A DNA stretch of 64,000 bases from Brachypodium distachyon (Eukaryota; Streptophyta; Magnoliopsida; Poales; Poaceae): assembly GCF_000005505.3 (NCBI RefSeq), contig NC_016132.3:34610914-34674913 (forward strand). The letters run 5' to 3'. Below, piece by piece: positions 13,106 to 26,174 of the stretch (its first letter is position 1; every line of letters starts with the position of its first letter). Under the pieces are notes generated by a model. The model did no database searches. It saw only the letters and a list, made by a program, of their open reading frames with translations, and was not told where the DNA came from. The position numbers and the translations under genes are program-made.

Positions 13106-14400
13106 AAGAGATGGATATTTAACATGCTTTTTTACCAAAAGAAAATCCCTCACAGAAATTAACATGGTTTGATCATTTTGTGGGGGCACAAAAGATCATG
13201 TACATAGTGTTCATACTACAAAGTAGAACTCTCATCATTGTGACTGCCATATGGAAAGTAAAGAATGAGGAAGAAAACAAAAGATGCATAAAAGGTCAAA
13301 AAGTATTGCACAGTGGCAAATACTAAGCATGATTAACATCTTGGTTAGTTGCACCATAAGATGAGACCCAACCCTTTGCCAGGCTAGGGGTAGTTATTAT
13401 GCTGAAATCCCTGTCTACCCAAACTGGTCTTTTTAAGGGCATGTTCCACTGCACCAATCCTGGAGCATATTCATGGAGACCGGCAATCAATCAATTACTC
13501 CTGGTTTGTACTACTACTTGTTGGACTTGAAATAAAGGCAGATGCATCCAAAGCTTCAGGTCTACATTAGGCTTGGTGTCTGGACCATGGACAACCCATT
13601 TCCTGGGCTACTTTCCAGGCAAGGAAGAACAATCTGGTCATGATATGCACTTCACTTTGATGGGGGAAATCAGAGTGGTCACCAAGTTGTTAGCTAATTA
13701 CAACTGTGCGACATATCTATCACTGTAATGCGTGTCCCTGTCATGGATGATGCCACACACATACCCACTGATGCAGTTTTGCCATGGAACTACCAGAAAT
13801 CCACATAATACATACAGGAACAGGAGGGATCTCATTCCTCTTTTCAGTTAATTAATTATGCAATCCAACCATTCCAGTAGCGCATAATCATGGTGTTCAT
13901 GGGGACCAACTGGGGTGCAAAAAAAACTAAAAAAAAGAATTCAAGATTTTTTTTTCTCCAAGGGAAGAACAGATCTGAAACTGAAACTAGATGAATTTTA
14001 ACATTTTCCAGGCTGCAAAAGTCTCATGGCTTCATGTGCCTATACCAGCCAGCCAGCCAGGTCTACCTCTTTCCCTCTTCCTGTCCGTTTCAAGTTTGAA
14101 TACGTCCATGCCGCCGTCACTCTTACTCCGGCTCCGGCAGCTTCGTCAACACCTTCTCCCCACCTCCTCCTCCTCCAATAATTCTTCTGTTTCTTCTTAG
14201 CACCAACAACTGCTTGATCAAATTGACCAAAGATTCACCTTAAGAAAAAAAAGGTGACCTAAGATTGAAATTGCTAGATAGTATAAAGACGCTCGAAATT
14301 GTTGCTCGGATAATATATGGTTGTACCATCAACACACCAACGACTAGATCAAAAATTTGTCATCTATTGTACCGAGTGGGCGCGCATTTGCGGAGTATAG

Positions 14401-14480
14401 CGGGTGTATCTTGCAAGCTGCAACAACTATTCTGAAAAATCGGGTGTATCTTGCAAGCTGCAACAACTATTCTGAAAAAT
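14401..14480 (+). repeat. Perfect 40-bp tandem duplication
   Basis: Two identical 40-bp units (14401-14440 and 14441-14480) lie about 320 bp upstream of the second GDSL start codon. Confidence 0.95.
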
Positions 14481-14795
14481 CTACGCTCTCTAGACAGAAC
14501 CGCGACAAGTAATATGGATCGAAGAGAATAAAAAAATCTGCGAGGACTGGACATATCAAAGTAATCAATTCCATGCCACTCTCTCAAATAGACAACGGAA
14601 ACATAATTGAAATATCAAACTGATGGTGGTCGCTAATCAGTACTAGTAGAAGTACTAGCTACAGTGCTAGAGGAACCCAGGAAGATGAGATCCCACTAAT
14701 ACAAATACGAGCAGAACTTTCCACCGCTCCTGAGAGAGACCGGGGTCGAGGACCCAGCCAACAAGCAGGCGAGCGAGGAGAAGAAGCTGGGAGTG

Positions 14796-17700
14796 ATGGC
14801 CATGGCGCCGGGCGGGCTTAACGGCGGAGGCGGCGGCGGGAAGGCGGTGAGCCTGCGGCTGCAGTACTACTGCGTGTTCGCGGCGGTGGGGGTCGCCGTG
14901 ATCGTGCTCTCGCTCTCCTTCCTGTCCCCGGCCACCATGGGCGCCGTCCGCCAGCTGAACCTCGGCGCCGTCGTCGCCGCGCCTACCATCTCCACCGCCG
15001 GGGAGAAACCCGGGTCCGCGGTCGCGGTGGCCGCCCAGCCGGAGCCGGTGCCGGAGCCGGAGAAGGTGAAGGCGAAGGGGCCGGAGCCGGAGAAGGAGAA
15101 GGGGCCGCCGGTGGTGCTGTTCAACTTCGGCGACTCGAACTCGGACACGGGCGGCGTGGCGGCGGCCGGCGGGATACGGATCATGCTCCCGGAGGGCCGC
15201 ACCTACTTCCACCGCCCCACGGGTCGCCTCTCCGACGGCCGCGTCATCATCGACTTCATCTGTGAGTCCATTAAATCATCAACCACTCATCCATCCCATC
15301 TCTATCGTCTCCCCTGTAATTTAATTACATCTCGCCATTTGCCAACGAACCGAGGCCTCAATTGCAACTTCCAAATTCCAGCTACTTAGTTCCAAATTAT
15401 ATAAACTAGCAAGCGTAGCTGTGAAAGGGCAAGACCAATTGCATAATTCTTGCAACTTCAAGGCCCCGTTCTCGAACATAGGAATCGAATTTTCCTCGGA
15501 TTTCGCATAGGAACCAAACTGTTTCGTGTGAAATTCCCTGCGGATTCTCGGTGCCCGAGCAATCAAATCGAATTTTGGTTGGTTAACTAGTTCAACCGGC
15601 AGGGCTGTAACAAGAATTGGTAGGTGGATGGATGAGCGCTCTCGAGTAATCAGGGTCAACAAGGTCATGTCGCCTTCAACGTGGAAGAGGGACTAAAAAA
15701 ATTGGGTACTATAGCTAGTACGAAACCGGTGGTTGAAGCAGTAGTAGTCGCAAGCATGTTGCTGCCTTGCCTAACAATGGCTGCTGCTTCTCTTTTCCAT
15801 CTCGTTGCCAATTGGGATAGGACAAAAAAAAACTTATGATTTGATCTGTAACTTGTAAGTTTGACTTGCTAGTTGTGGTTGGGTATGGCTGGCAAGAATC
15901 TCCTTGTGTGAAGTGTTTTTGGAAGGCATGTTCTTGTGGTTTAGCTGACTCGTTCTCTCTGTATGGGAGGGGATGATAGTAGAAATAGGTGATGAACAAA
16001 AGGGTTGCTTTGCATTATATCTCAGCTTTATCGTGTAAAAGGTGTGGTTAGATTGGTACAGAATATGTAGGCATGGTGCTTAGCGCGTGATTTAGGCGCG
16101 ATTAGGCACGGGCTGAGCACGGCTCTATGTTAGTATATTGTGCATTCTGAAAGCAGATTGGGTTAGATCCTAACCAAAGCAAGCGGATGATATAATAAGT
16201 TTCAAATGAGCAGTCCAATCACAAACCATGCAACTGATAGTTACTTGTGTGGATTCATTTTTACCCTTATGTTGTCTGGTGTGGTAGGTACCGGGTCAAC
16301 ACGGTGACATTGCGATTAACGCCGTGATTAGATCATTACATTGCAGTTAGAGTTTAAACCCACCACCCACATGGTTTCCTTGTCTGATTTGTGATCTTTA
16401 ATTGTTATACCATCACGATGCCAGCATGCAAAGGAATCATTCAACGAACTGCAGATAATTCATTATACATTTAATTTGCTCGGTCAAACTTTATCCCGTC
16501 CGTAGTGGAAATGGAGCGGACAACTTAATAATTGTTTCCACACACTTATAAGTTTTGATTCAATTGTTGCAGTTATTTCTATTTTTTTAAAGACCAATTT
16601 GCACATCGTGATCCTATTATGGATAGTTGATTCCATCATATACATATATGTATTATCTGGGTGCAGTGCACATGCAGATCAGACCCATCCATGATGCTAT
16701 TGCTCCCTAACATGCATGATGTTATAATCTGTGCATAGCCTCCTCCCGTTTTCTTTGTTTTTGTCAAATAGTCCTACTACAATGCAATTTATTACAGTAA
16801 ATATAAACTTGGGGGCAACCATGTATTTATCAGTGATGCTAAATCTGGACACGCGCATTTGTACTTTTAGTATGTTGTCTGGGGACCTCGAGTACAAACA
16901 CAGGGGATACCACATTATCTAGATTATATTGCTAAGAGCCTGAGATGCACATGGTGGGGGCACTTGGGTAATGCCAATTGTCCCCTTGCGAGAAGAGCTA
17001 AAGTATTGTCACATATAACCTTTGTTGTCTGGGCAAGGCTTAATTTTTATTTTTTGCGAGAAGGTCCAAGACATTTTTCTCGAGCAGCTATCCAATACAC
17101 GACAGCATGATTGGAAATAAAAATAGTGATACCTGGGAGAAACTAGGTATCAATTTAATTAAGATTCTCGAGGATCCGACCCAGACGGATCCGCCAACCA
17201 TCCATGGTGCTAGCCAGTGAGTCAGTCCCTGGGACAACATAATTAGACTTTAGGACACACTTGCAAACTGCAGATTTTGCTGTACAAATGTCAGGCATAA
17301 TCTGGTGTCTAGTAAAAAGTGTCAGAACCAGAGTAGTTGACAGTGAATCCAAGAATGGAACATTAGCACGTAGAGTCTACCACTAACTACCTGGTGTTCT
17401 AAAGTTGAAATCTAACAGAGCGTCTGTTTTAAGTTGACTGATTCCTTGATAATCATCTTTTCAGGTGAGAGCCTGAACACTCATGAGCTGAACCCATACC
17501 TGAAGGGAGTGGGCTCAGACTACAGCAATGGTGTCAACTTCGCGATGGCCGGTTCGACAGTGTCACACGGCGTCTCCCCCTACTCCCTGAATGTCCAGGT
17601 CGACCAGTTTGTCTACTTCAAGCACAGATCCCTGGAGCTTTTCAAGCGAGGTTCGCCATTGTGTCTCATAAGCTCTGTACCATCATATAGTTATAGTTGC

Positions 17701-18594
17701 AAGAGAAAGCATATATCTGAAGATCATGTTGTGTTCTCACAGGACTGAAAGGCCCAGTGAACAAGGAGGGCTTCGAGAACGCGCTATACATGATGGACAT
17801 CGGCCACAACGATGTGGTCGGTGTGATGCACACACCGTCTGATGAGTGGGACAAGAAGTTCAGAAAGGTTGTCAGTGAGATTGGCGAAGCGATTCAGGTA
17901 AAACACACGCACAATGCAGAGTCTGAAACTTTTGAGCCTCAAAGCAAGTGGTTACACTGACAGAAGCATTTGTTGGCAACGTTTTATTTCAGATTCTGTA
18001 CGACAACGGTGCAAGGAAGTTCTGGATACACGGCACAGGAGCCCTTGGTTGCTTACCGGCACTGGTGGTGCAGGAGAAGGGCGAGCACGATGCGCACGGC
18101 TGCCTCGCAAACTACAACCGGGGTGCTCGGGCCTTCAACAAGAAGCTGAGTGACCTCTGTGACGACATGAGGTTGCGCCTGAAGGACGCCACCGTGGTCT
18201 ACACTGACATGTTTGCCATCAAGTATGGGTTCGTTGCGAACCACACCAGTTATGGTATGAACAAGCAATCGAATTCAGCACTGAACTGAAGTTCAGTCTC
18301 TGAGATCGTCTGAAATAATTTCGCTCATCTTGTTGTTCTTCAGGGATTGAGTGGCCACTGATGGTGTGCTGTGGAAATGGAGGGCCACCTTACAACTTCA
18401 AGCCAGGGAAATATGGCTGCGGTGATCTCTGTGGGCCAGAGGACAAGGTGCTTAGCTGGGACGGTGTGCACTTCACCGATTTCGGCAGCGGCCTCGCTGC
18501 CAAGCATTCTATGAGTGGCGAGTACTCCAAGCCCAGAGTAAAGCTGGCAAGCTTGATTAACGGTGCTTCAAAGAAGTCAGCGTCTGAGTCTTGA
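14796..18594 (+). CDS. GDSL esterase/lipase, membrane-anchored (copy 2)
   Basis: Tandem paralogue of the preceding gene, 439 aa, from five exons (14796-15261, 17465-17650, 17743-17897, 17993-18254, 18344-18594). Exons 2, 3 and 5 have exactly the same lengths as in copy 1 (186, 155 and 251 bp), and all intron phases match. The N-terminus shares the Gly tract and QYYCV motif leading into a hydrophobic anchor (about residues 24-45). The stem then carries a Pro-Glu-Lys repeat tract absent from copy 1. Catalytic blocks are intact: Ser114 (FGDSNSDTGG), Asn240 (DIGHND), and Asp396/His399 (SWDGVHFTD). The first ATG is at 14796; an upstream in-frame GTG is not a plausible plant start. Probable role as in copy 1: a secretory-pathway ester hydrolase, perhaps a cell-wall deacetylase (inference). 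Confidence 0.92.
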
Positions 18595-19786
18595 TTCTGA
18601 TAGATGGATGAATCATGAACTTTGGATAGATCATGGATGAGGGGATACTGGTGAAGATGAATCCAGACAGGGACGACTCCAAATACAACATGTGATTGAT
18701 GAACAAGTTGCAGCAGGTTGGTTCTACAGTGATTGGCAACGTGTACACAATAGGCAATAGATCCCTCGGCTACAAGTAAAAGGTTGTTGGATTTCTTTTT
18801 GGATTTTTTTGTAATCCTGGGTAAAATGATTTTGCAATATTGGTGTATGTGTACAGACAGTGCAAGGAAGCTGCAATCTCTCACAGCTCAGGAAAATGGG
18901 TGTACCATAGTTCTAGTTTACATACATCTGCAAAAGAATATACTGCAAGACCTTGGAAACATGGTTCCATTTTTTACTGATGGTTTTGTTTGGCAATAAC
19001 TTGTATACACTCATCTCTTCAGGCGGAATCGGAGAGATGTGGTCCAGAAAATCATGAAAAATTCTGACACTTTTACAGCGTTAACAAAGGATGTATCTAC
19101 CATGCCACAAAATTCAAATTCAAATCCGATATGTACAAAGCAAAGACAATTTCTACTGTTAATAGTAGCTAATTCAAATTATTCTGCTCACCTACTATTT
19201 ACAGCGAAATTACTCTTTTTTGTTTATTGATGTGTAAACTGAATTGGATATAAATAAGAAGGTGACGCATCTTCTATAAATGTTTTACACCATTTCAGAA
19301 TTTTGTATGGAATTTTAAACTTCCATCCAGTATGATTCCACCTGAAGAGGACGAGTCCACAAGTCACCCATTTCTTTTCCTTTTCCATGTGTGCAAGACA
19401 TTGGTTGCCACTGCATTTTTAAAAGAGAGAGTAGTTGCACGCCATTGCTAAACTGGGTTGGCTTGATGAATAAAATTAAGGAGAACATATTGCATGTCTT
19501 TAGCAAAACATCAACAAGAAAATAACATTTTTGCATTGGATGACAGGTTCCAGGGTCAAAGACCTCTAGGCCACACCAGGGTACAAGAAATGCAGAAAGC
19601 ATGCCATTAGTGTAGGAGACAAGTGTGGAATTATCCAGTATGTTGTTGTCTGTCATAGTGTCGTTCCAATCAAAAGTAACCAGTTTGGTGTACATGTCAA
19701 AAACTCATGCGGATATCAGGTGCTGGTCCTTTTGACAGGTTGTACACTGGTATATGTAATATTTGAGCCTCTACATAATATGGACT
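18595..19786. other. Convergent 3' regions of GDSL copy 2 and ECHIDNA
   Basis: The two genes point at each other here. Both 3'UTRs are expected to lie in this 1.2-kb stretch. I see no other gene, RNA or clear mobile element in it. Confidence 0.5.
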
Positions 19787-22700
19787 TCAGATAACTGAGA
19801 ATGCTGATTGCAGAGATGAGGTGATGCGGGAGGTGATGGCGTTTTGAGCAGCATTTTCAGCAAAAGCCCGGATGTTCTTCTTGGCATCTGTAATATACAA
19901 TACCATATGAGATGTGTAAGATTTGATAGGTGACAAGACAAGTCATGACAAGGTTCAACATTGCATATATGACATAAATGGCAAGCAGATAAAACCGATA
20001 TGACATAAAACGTCAAAGCTGAGCTCTTAAGTACCAAAGAGAAAGCAAAATGGAATGAACTAGGCATAAATGAAGGTTGAAAGAGAAAGTCTAGAGCAAA
20101 AATAATGCCCCCTCCGATCCATAAAAAGTGTCTTGGATTTATGGACACTTTGTGTAACTTTGTAGTAAACTGACTAACTCAATGCTCCAACATATGGCCA
20201 AAAACACTCGCTTCAAAATGCTCTTCAAAAGACACTTTTTATGGATCGGAGGGAGTAGATCATTGCCGCACATATGGCCAAAAACACTTTCTTGCAGTAT
20301 ATCCATGAAGCTGAACTGACTAACTCAATGCTCCAACAAAAGAGAAAGGTCAACAAATAATACCAAATGTAACGATGTTTTGCATAATTGAACTTGTAAT
20401 TTTCATCCAGCTTATCAGAACAAATGTACAATGATCAGTTTGTGAGAACCTGTGTGGTCAATGCACAATGCACTACGAAACAACTTCCCAGAATTGAGGC
20501 ATGTTGACTAGATTGCAAGTATGTCATACCTTTGTTGCATTTGGTGAACCCCACAATGTTTGCAAGGCTTAGAGTCAAGCAAACTCCAACAACGAGAAGG
20601 TAATCAGCTTCAAGTCTAATGAGTGAAAATATCCCGAGGACGATCCACGCAGCAGCCTGGCACAAGGAGTTATTGTTATATATTCTCTATAGTTTAAACA
20701 AAGCTACTGAAGCATAATATGAATAGTTATTACATTAATTGGTAAGATGGTAAAATGAATCGAAGTGATGAGAGAAAAATTCCATGGGTTGCTGTGAAAT
20801 ATTGGCACAACAACTCAGCTATCTACATCTCTTAAGATAAGCTTCCATTTTACCAAGAAAGCAATGGATCAGCTGTGTAAGTTCATGATTCTTCAGGAAC
20901 AATACAGTGACAAAAGCCGGTATAGCAATTGCATTGGGGTAAAGAACAAAAAGGAGAGCTGGGGCAACAAATTTATACACAAGGCTCACATTTGATTTAG
21001 TACGAGAAGACAGAATCTCATTACGAGCACAGTTCATAGATTTATGTAGTAATTACCATGACTCACAGTCAGCCCAAGAAAAATAAAATGCAGCATCTGT
21101 GTGATTAACCGTCATGGAGAACGCCTATGTCATCCCTAATGGTTCTGAACCACTGCTCTGACATTACATATCTGTCTCCTCTCTTTAACCAAACCATTTA
21201 ATTTGATGACAATCAGTGTAACACAGAGCTTATAAAACATTGATAATTGGGTGATGGATAGGGAGAGCTAAACCACAAGGCGAAACTAAAATATTGGTAA
21301 ACTCTGATGGCCTTCACTCTTCAAAAGACATATTTCTAGCCTAGGAGTAACACTAACTGCTTGTCATGTTGCTATAAATCGTAAGCATCATCTTTGGAAT
21401 CAAAATATGCTTGTACTCAATTGAACAATCTTAGCCTGTCACAACCAAGATATGACAAAGCACTATATTAGTATATTTATCCAAGAGCACAATGTATTGG
21501 AGGTCCTAATTCCATTTCAAAACTGCCAAGTTAGTCCTAATTCTTTTAATATGCAGATATAGGTCCCAATTCTTTCATAAGCGATTCATCTGAGGTCCTA
21601 AGCTCGCCTGACATGCTCTAACCGTCTGTCGTGGCATATTGACTGTTGCAACGCCGGCAGGCAGCTAAAGGGATTTTTTTTTTGCAGAAATCTGCCTCCT
21701 CCCTTTTTGATTCTCATTCATGATCCCTCCCTCCTCTTCTCCGCTTTTCTCGGCAGGGAATGCAAGGTGACCAGTGACTGGGGCAAGCTCCAGCAAGGGG
21801 AGTTGAGCAGCGGTGCCTTGGCAATCCTTCTCTACAGTACGTACAAAGGCCTAAGTTCAAAATTTACCAACCGCAGCCTACAGAAAATATCCCACTATAG
21901 GTGACCTGACCCTGCCAATGTAGTGGTGGTCAACATGCTATGCTAGCGGGTCATTGGAGGCCTCGTGAGCTTAGGACCTATGATGAACCACTTACTGTAG
22001 AATTAGGATCCAACTGTGCATTTTCAAAGTATTAGGACTAAGTTGACACCTTTGAATTAGAATAGGACCTTCAATGCATTTAACTCTTTATCCAACTACT
22101 GCATCTACTCCAGTAAACTGTGACTGAAAGATAATGCATCACTTACTGTCAAATAAAGAGTCCACCAGAACAGCCACGAGTCCTTTTTGTTCATCCGAGC
22201 AAGAGACTGCAAGGAAACACTTCGTCAAGACACAATCCATTTCCGACTTAAAACAACAGCAAGAATGCTATCAGGCACAAAACGAGCACAAACCTCCGCA
22301 TCTAGGCACTCGAACTTCCACACGCTATTTCCATCATCGTCAATCTCATTCCACCACCGCAGCCCGACCAGTATCCTGCCGCTCACATTCTTCACGACCC
22401 AGAAGTCAAGCGCCGCAAGGAGCACGGTGATAACAAAGATGATGACGAAGCTCTTCACAAAGAGCGAGAACAGGATGTAGAACGCCAGCGCCGCCGCCTT
22501 TTTGCAGAGACACAGAACAATAAGCATCCAATGCAAGAAAAAATCCTACAGGACACACGGGAGAGCTCCACGAAAGAAGCAGAATGGTACCTTGAAGAGC
22601 ACGTGGAAGAGGCATGTTATAGGATTGGCATAATTCTCACTGACGACCTGCATCAATATTCATTCAGACACATTGCATCAGATCTAAACTGACCAAGGAG

Positions 22701-23085
22701 ATTACGCTACACATAATTTAACAGTACAGTGTTCTAATGCAGCCCAAGAAACCAGCTCAACTCAACTCAACCGCATCCTCGTATCCTAGAAGAAACCAGA
22801 CCTTGATCGATGAAGCCCAGATCTCACGTGGCCAATTCATCTCCTGGGACAAAATCAGGCCGAGTTACTGTTCCAAGAAACCGCCTGACTGGATCCGACG
22901 CGGGGACTCAAGAACCCTAACCCAAGAAACCACCTAGATCTCGGGCAAAGCCCCTCCTCCCACTCGAGGTACATACAGGTAAAGCGAAGAGCTCGGATCC
23001 GAACTCTCCCGCGGAGACGAAGAAGAAGGCGACGAGGTGGGGGTGGGAAATGAGATGGGGGCAAAATCACCTGGGGCCGATCCAT
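19787..23085 (-). CDS. ECH: ECHIDNA / TVP23 trans-Golgi membrane protein
   Basis: Orthologue of plant ECHIDNA (TVP23 family, DUF846), an integral protein of the trans-Golgi network needed for secretory trafficking and cell elongation (family knowledge). Six coding exons on the minus strand (23085-23071, 22647-22591, 22497-22294, 22206-22147, 20656-20530, 19887-19787) join in frame to 187 aa, the normal family length. The first coding exon is only 15 nt (MDRPQ). Conserved blocks seen: ENYANPITCLFHVLFK, DFWVVKNVSGRILVGLRWWN, the MNKKDSWLFWWTLYLT segment, and GIFSLIRLEADYLLVVGVCL. There are about four hydrophobic segments. The tail (KKNIRAFAENAAQNAITSRI) matches the family. One intron holds a Mutator-type MITE. 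ATG 23085 is favoured because it gives a start that splices in phase to ENYANP. Confidence 0.93.
20103..20257. mobile_element. Stowaway-type MITE
   Basis: Inverted ends cctccgatccataaaaagtg and its complement cactttttatggatcggagg bracket about 150 bp, in the ECHIDNA intron between coding exons 5 and 6. The right end has the TA target; the left TA is displaced by mutation. Confidence 0.8.
21485..22086. mobile_element. Mutator-like MITE with 9-bp TSD
   Basis: A 602-bp element in an ECHIDNA intron. It is flanked by a perfect 9-bp direct repeat, TTTATCCAA, at 21476-21484 and 22087-22095. Both ends start with GAG and form long imperfect terminal inverted repeats of about 120 bp, containing tattggaggtcctaattc on the left and its imperfect complement on the right. 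A 9-bp target duplication and long TIRs are the hallmarks of Mutator-like elements. No transposase is present. The interior (about 21620-21950) is non-TIR sequence of unknown origin. Confidence 0.85.
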
Positions 23086-24349
23086 GGATCCTTGGCGCCG
23101 CTCCCCGCCTCTGCCTCCGAGACCTGGCTCTCTCCCTTGGGAGCTTTTGGAATTTCTTTGGGTTTTGGTTGCTTCCTTCGCGCGGTCGCGCCCTGGCTCT
23201 GCTAGAGTTGGGCGAAGGAACAGAGATCGGAGAGGTGAAAGGGAACTGGAGATGGTCAGAAGTTCGGCGGAAGTTTACCGCGGGTTATTTTAGACCCTTC
23301 TGGCGGTAGTACAAAATGAGGCTCACATTATTCAAGTCCTAGTTCCGGTGACAAATACTATGGCCATCTTGGTCAGTGGATTTCTTTTTAAACAACAGTA
23401 TGAGGTGAGGAGTTTTTCTTTATAACAAAAGATAGTCCTATTGACTTTTTTGCAAAAGTAAACATTTTTACTCATAGTCTTACTGTATTTATTGTTTTTG
23501 CGGTTTTCTTTTCCCCTAGTATTGGCGAGTCAACGCGGCTGTGTGCCTTTTAAGCGTGCATCACGTATCTTAAGCACTAAATAGATGTTTAAATATACAT
23601 AAATGCTTAAAAGTGCTTATGAACTTATTTGGCTCGTCGGGTGCTCACGGTTCCACGCCGTCCGGTATTAATAGTGTATTTTTTTGTCAAAGTTTTGTTT
23701 TAACGAAACAAAATATGCCAACCTTTGTGAAATGGAGGGAGTATATCTTAGTGTTTTATATCTTAGTCTTCTGACGAGTATTTGGGTAAGATACGGCATC
23801 TCCATCTTTTCTTGTTAACTAGGCAGTATGTCAGCTTTTTTGCATACATGCCATAATGTAAGATATGACTGAATTGGAGCATTCGGAGAGACATGAGGTC
23901 TAAAGTTTGATGTTGGACACTTTATCTTGTCACATAGAGTTATTCATGATGCAATGTAAAGTTGAAGAGTCAAAACTCTTAAAACCAGTCTTAACAACTT
24001 TATACGATGAAGCTTTTTGCAAGACAACATGTTATGTATACTGTTTTTGTTTCAACTGTAAAACAAATGGATGGGTACAAAAGTCGACAACTAACTCTAG
24101 TTTTGTAAATTGCCACCCAAGGATCGCTAGATCGAGAGCTTTGGTTCACTATATATGTCGCTATGGCAACAACGAGGGCTTCAAAAAGAGTAATCAGATA
24201 CTGGTGTGCGCACAGTAGCAATTTCACGGAGTAGAGTAGTCAGATACAAGACATAAGGGTCGCACACCATTGCTATAAGGAGCTTTGTTTTAAGAAAAGG
24301 GGAAGGGAAACCTTGCCGTATAAATAGACTTAAATTCATATCGCTAAGA

Positions 24350-25380
24350 TCCTTTTTTTTACGAACAAGCAGGAGCTCTGCCTTTTGTATTAAAAAGTAG
24401 GGGAAGAAATAATGTTAGAAGCGGTACAAAAAAGAAGAAAAAATGGAGCCTAATCTCGTAGAGAGAAAAGCAGAAAAACTATTCGCGCCATCCCTTCCTA
24501 TGGAGGTTGAAAGCAGAAAAACCAGGATGGTTTGTTTATCTTGAAGAAATAACGGCAATGCTATACGTACGACGAATAGCATACGACGGGGGTACGATCC
24601 TACTTGGAAGTGAACAACAGGAGACTCTCTCGGGATATCAACCTCTGAGGGGCAACGCAGGTCTTGTGACCGTTATTTTGCTTTGCGGGTAACTTTTTTT
24701 GGCTAGTCTGGTGTCCGTTCGTTCTAATCAGCCAAGCCGACGGAAGCTAGAGTTGTAGAAGCATCGATTTTTTTTCTTCTCGTCTTCGATCGCCGATTTG
24801 GCATCGGGTGATGAGAGGAACAATAGATCAACGTCTAGATGTCGTCTGTGTATCTTTTTGTGAGGTCTTGTGTCCTCGTGGCGGCGTTCTGATGGAGGAG
24901 GCGACCTCGTATGGAATAATGTTATACTGGTTCCATCCTCTTCCTAGCTTAGTCATCTCAATCTACTTCATGGAGCTAGTGTATCTCGTGGTTAGTTTTT
25001 TTTGTTACTTTGGTCTTCTCTTACTAGTCGGTTCGGTGACGAATCGGTTTGACAACCTGCCTTGCAAGGGATGTGTCCCCGTTCAAAGTCCGTTCAACGA
25101 TTTTAGGTTCTCATCGGTTGCAGTGAATGACTCAAGCGACTATTTAAAACCTATGAGATTAGTCCAGCATTTGCAGCTCTGATTTTCTGTAATTTTATCA
25201 CCAGAGACATGGAGAAATTTCAAGATACGGATGACGGATATAGTGATTTTTACTTTCAAGAATATAGATGCAACTTTTAGTTTCATTAGGAATTTTTGTA
25301 GTTGATTTTCGTTTCAGTTTTTTTGTCCTTTGTACTCTGCTTATTGATTCAATAAAGTCAGATGTTTTTCAGAAAATAAA
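24350..25380. repeat. Possible worn non-LTR retroelement tails
   Basis: At 24350-24400 a T-run followed by acgaacaagcaggagctctg resembles, in reverse, the 3' tail of grass LINE-like elements. A second stretch ending near 25370 (tactctgcttattgattcaa) also looks like a retroelement 3' tail. No coding domain survives and no target duplication was identified. Confidence 0.25.
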
Positions 25381-26174
25381 TTGAGAGATCTCGGAATGGA
25401 CTTCTCAAGGACCAATCAATTTAGTGACCACCAAAATATGCAGGTACTCGTAGAAGATATGTGTTGAAGGAGAAGTGGATGCGTGAAACATTACGGAGTG
25501 GAGGTCACAAGGTGTGAGTTAAGTCATTTGACGATGGCAGCAGCTGTTACACGATTGGGACTTGGGTTTTGCTGAGACGCACGAAGGAATGAATCGTCGT
25601 ACGACGATCGTACGTAAAACGTCGTATGCAGAGCAGTTTCGAAGAAATAAAGTCCAATGTGAAGATGGTGTTAACATTATCAGAAGTGCTCAAGCTCCAT
25701 TTCTTGGCACCGACGAAGGGAATGAAGACAATAGTTGCTCACTATCATGGACCTAAAGATTTCCATAGTGCAATTTTATGATCTGGGATGATGTTGTCAT
25801 AGCTATAGCATACCATTGAGACGAGAGCATACGTTATGTACCGAGATTATGGTTCAACCCGTGCACCCAAGGTTGAAGCTTGGGAACTTCTGGAATTTGA
25901 ATGCAATGTACATTTACTACGTCACAAATGTCAAATCAAATTTGAATCACAGTTCCAATAACAATAACAAAAAAAAAAGTTATGGTTGTATTTAAGGGCC
26001 CAATTCAAAGCCCAGTTTGACTTGACTATTGTTTGTCTTGATAGTGTAGGCAAAAGCATATTTTTTTAAGGTTGTTTCAGCGAGATTTTTTTGCTTTATG
26101 ATTGTCGCATTTCTTGCTGGTAGAGACTCGTTAGAAATCACGAAAGCGTGAAGAACGATCCAAATTACTACCAT

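Larger units (their letters stand above)
12848..14795. other. Spacer between the two GDSL genes
   Basis: Holds the 3'UTR of copy 1, a perfect 40-bp tandem duplication (14401-14480), and the promoter and leader of copy 2. No other coding exon is supportable. A small open frame at 13991-14200 is CT-rich low-complexity sequence. Confidence 0.5.

Noticed and set aside
14667..15212. 181-codon minus-strand frame
   Set aside because: Antisense shadow of GDSL copy 2 exon 1, with biased Arg/Leu composition.
24808..25182. 124-codon plus-strand frame
   Set aside because: Hydrophobic, T-rich translation within probable retroelement debris, with no family motif.
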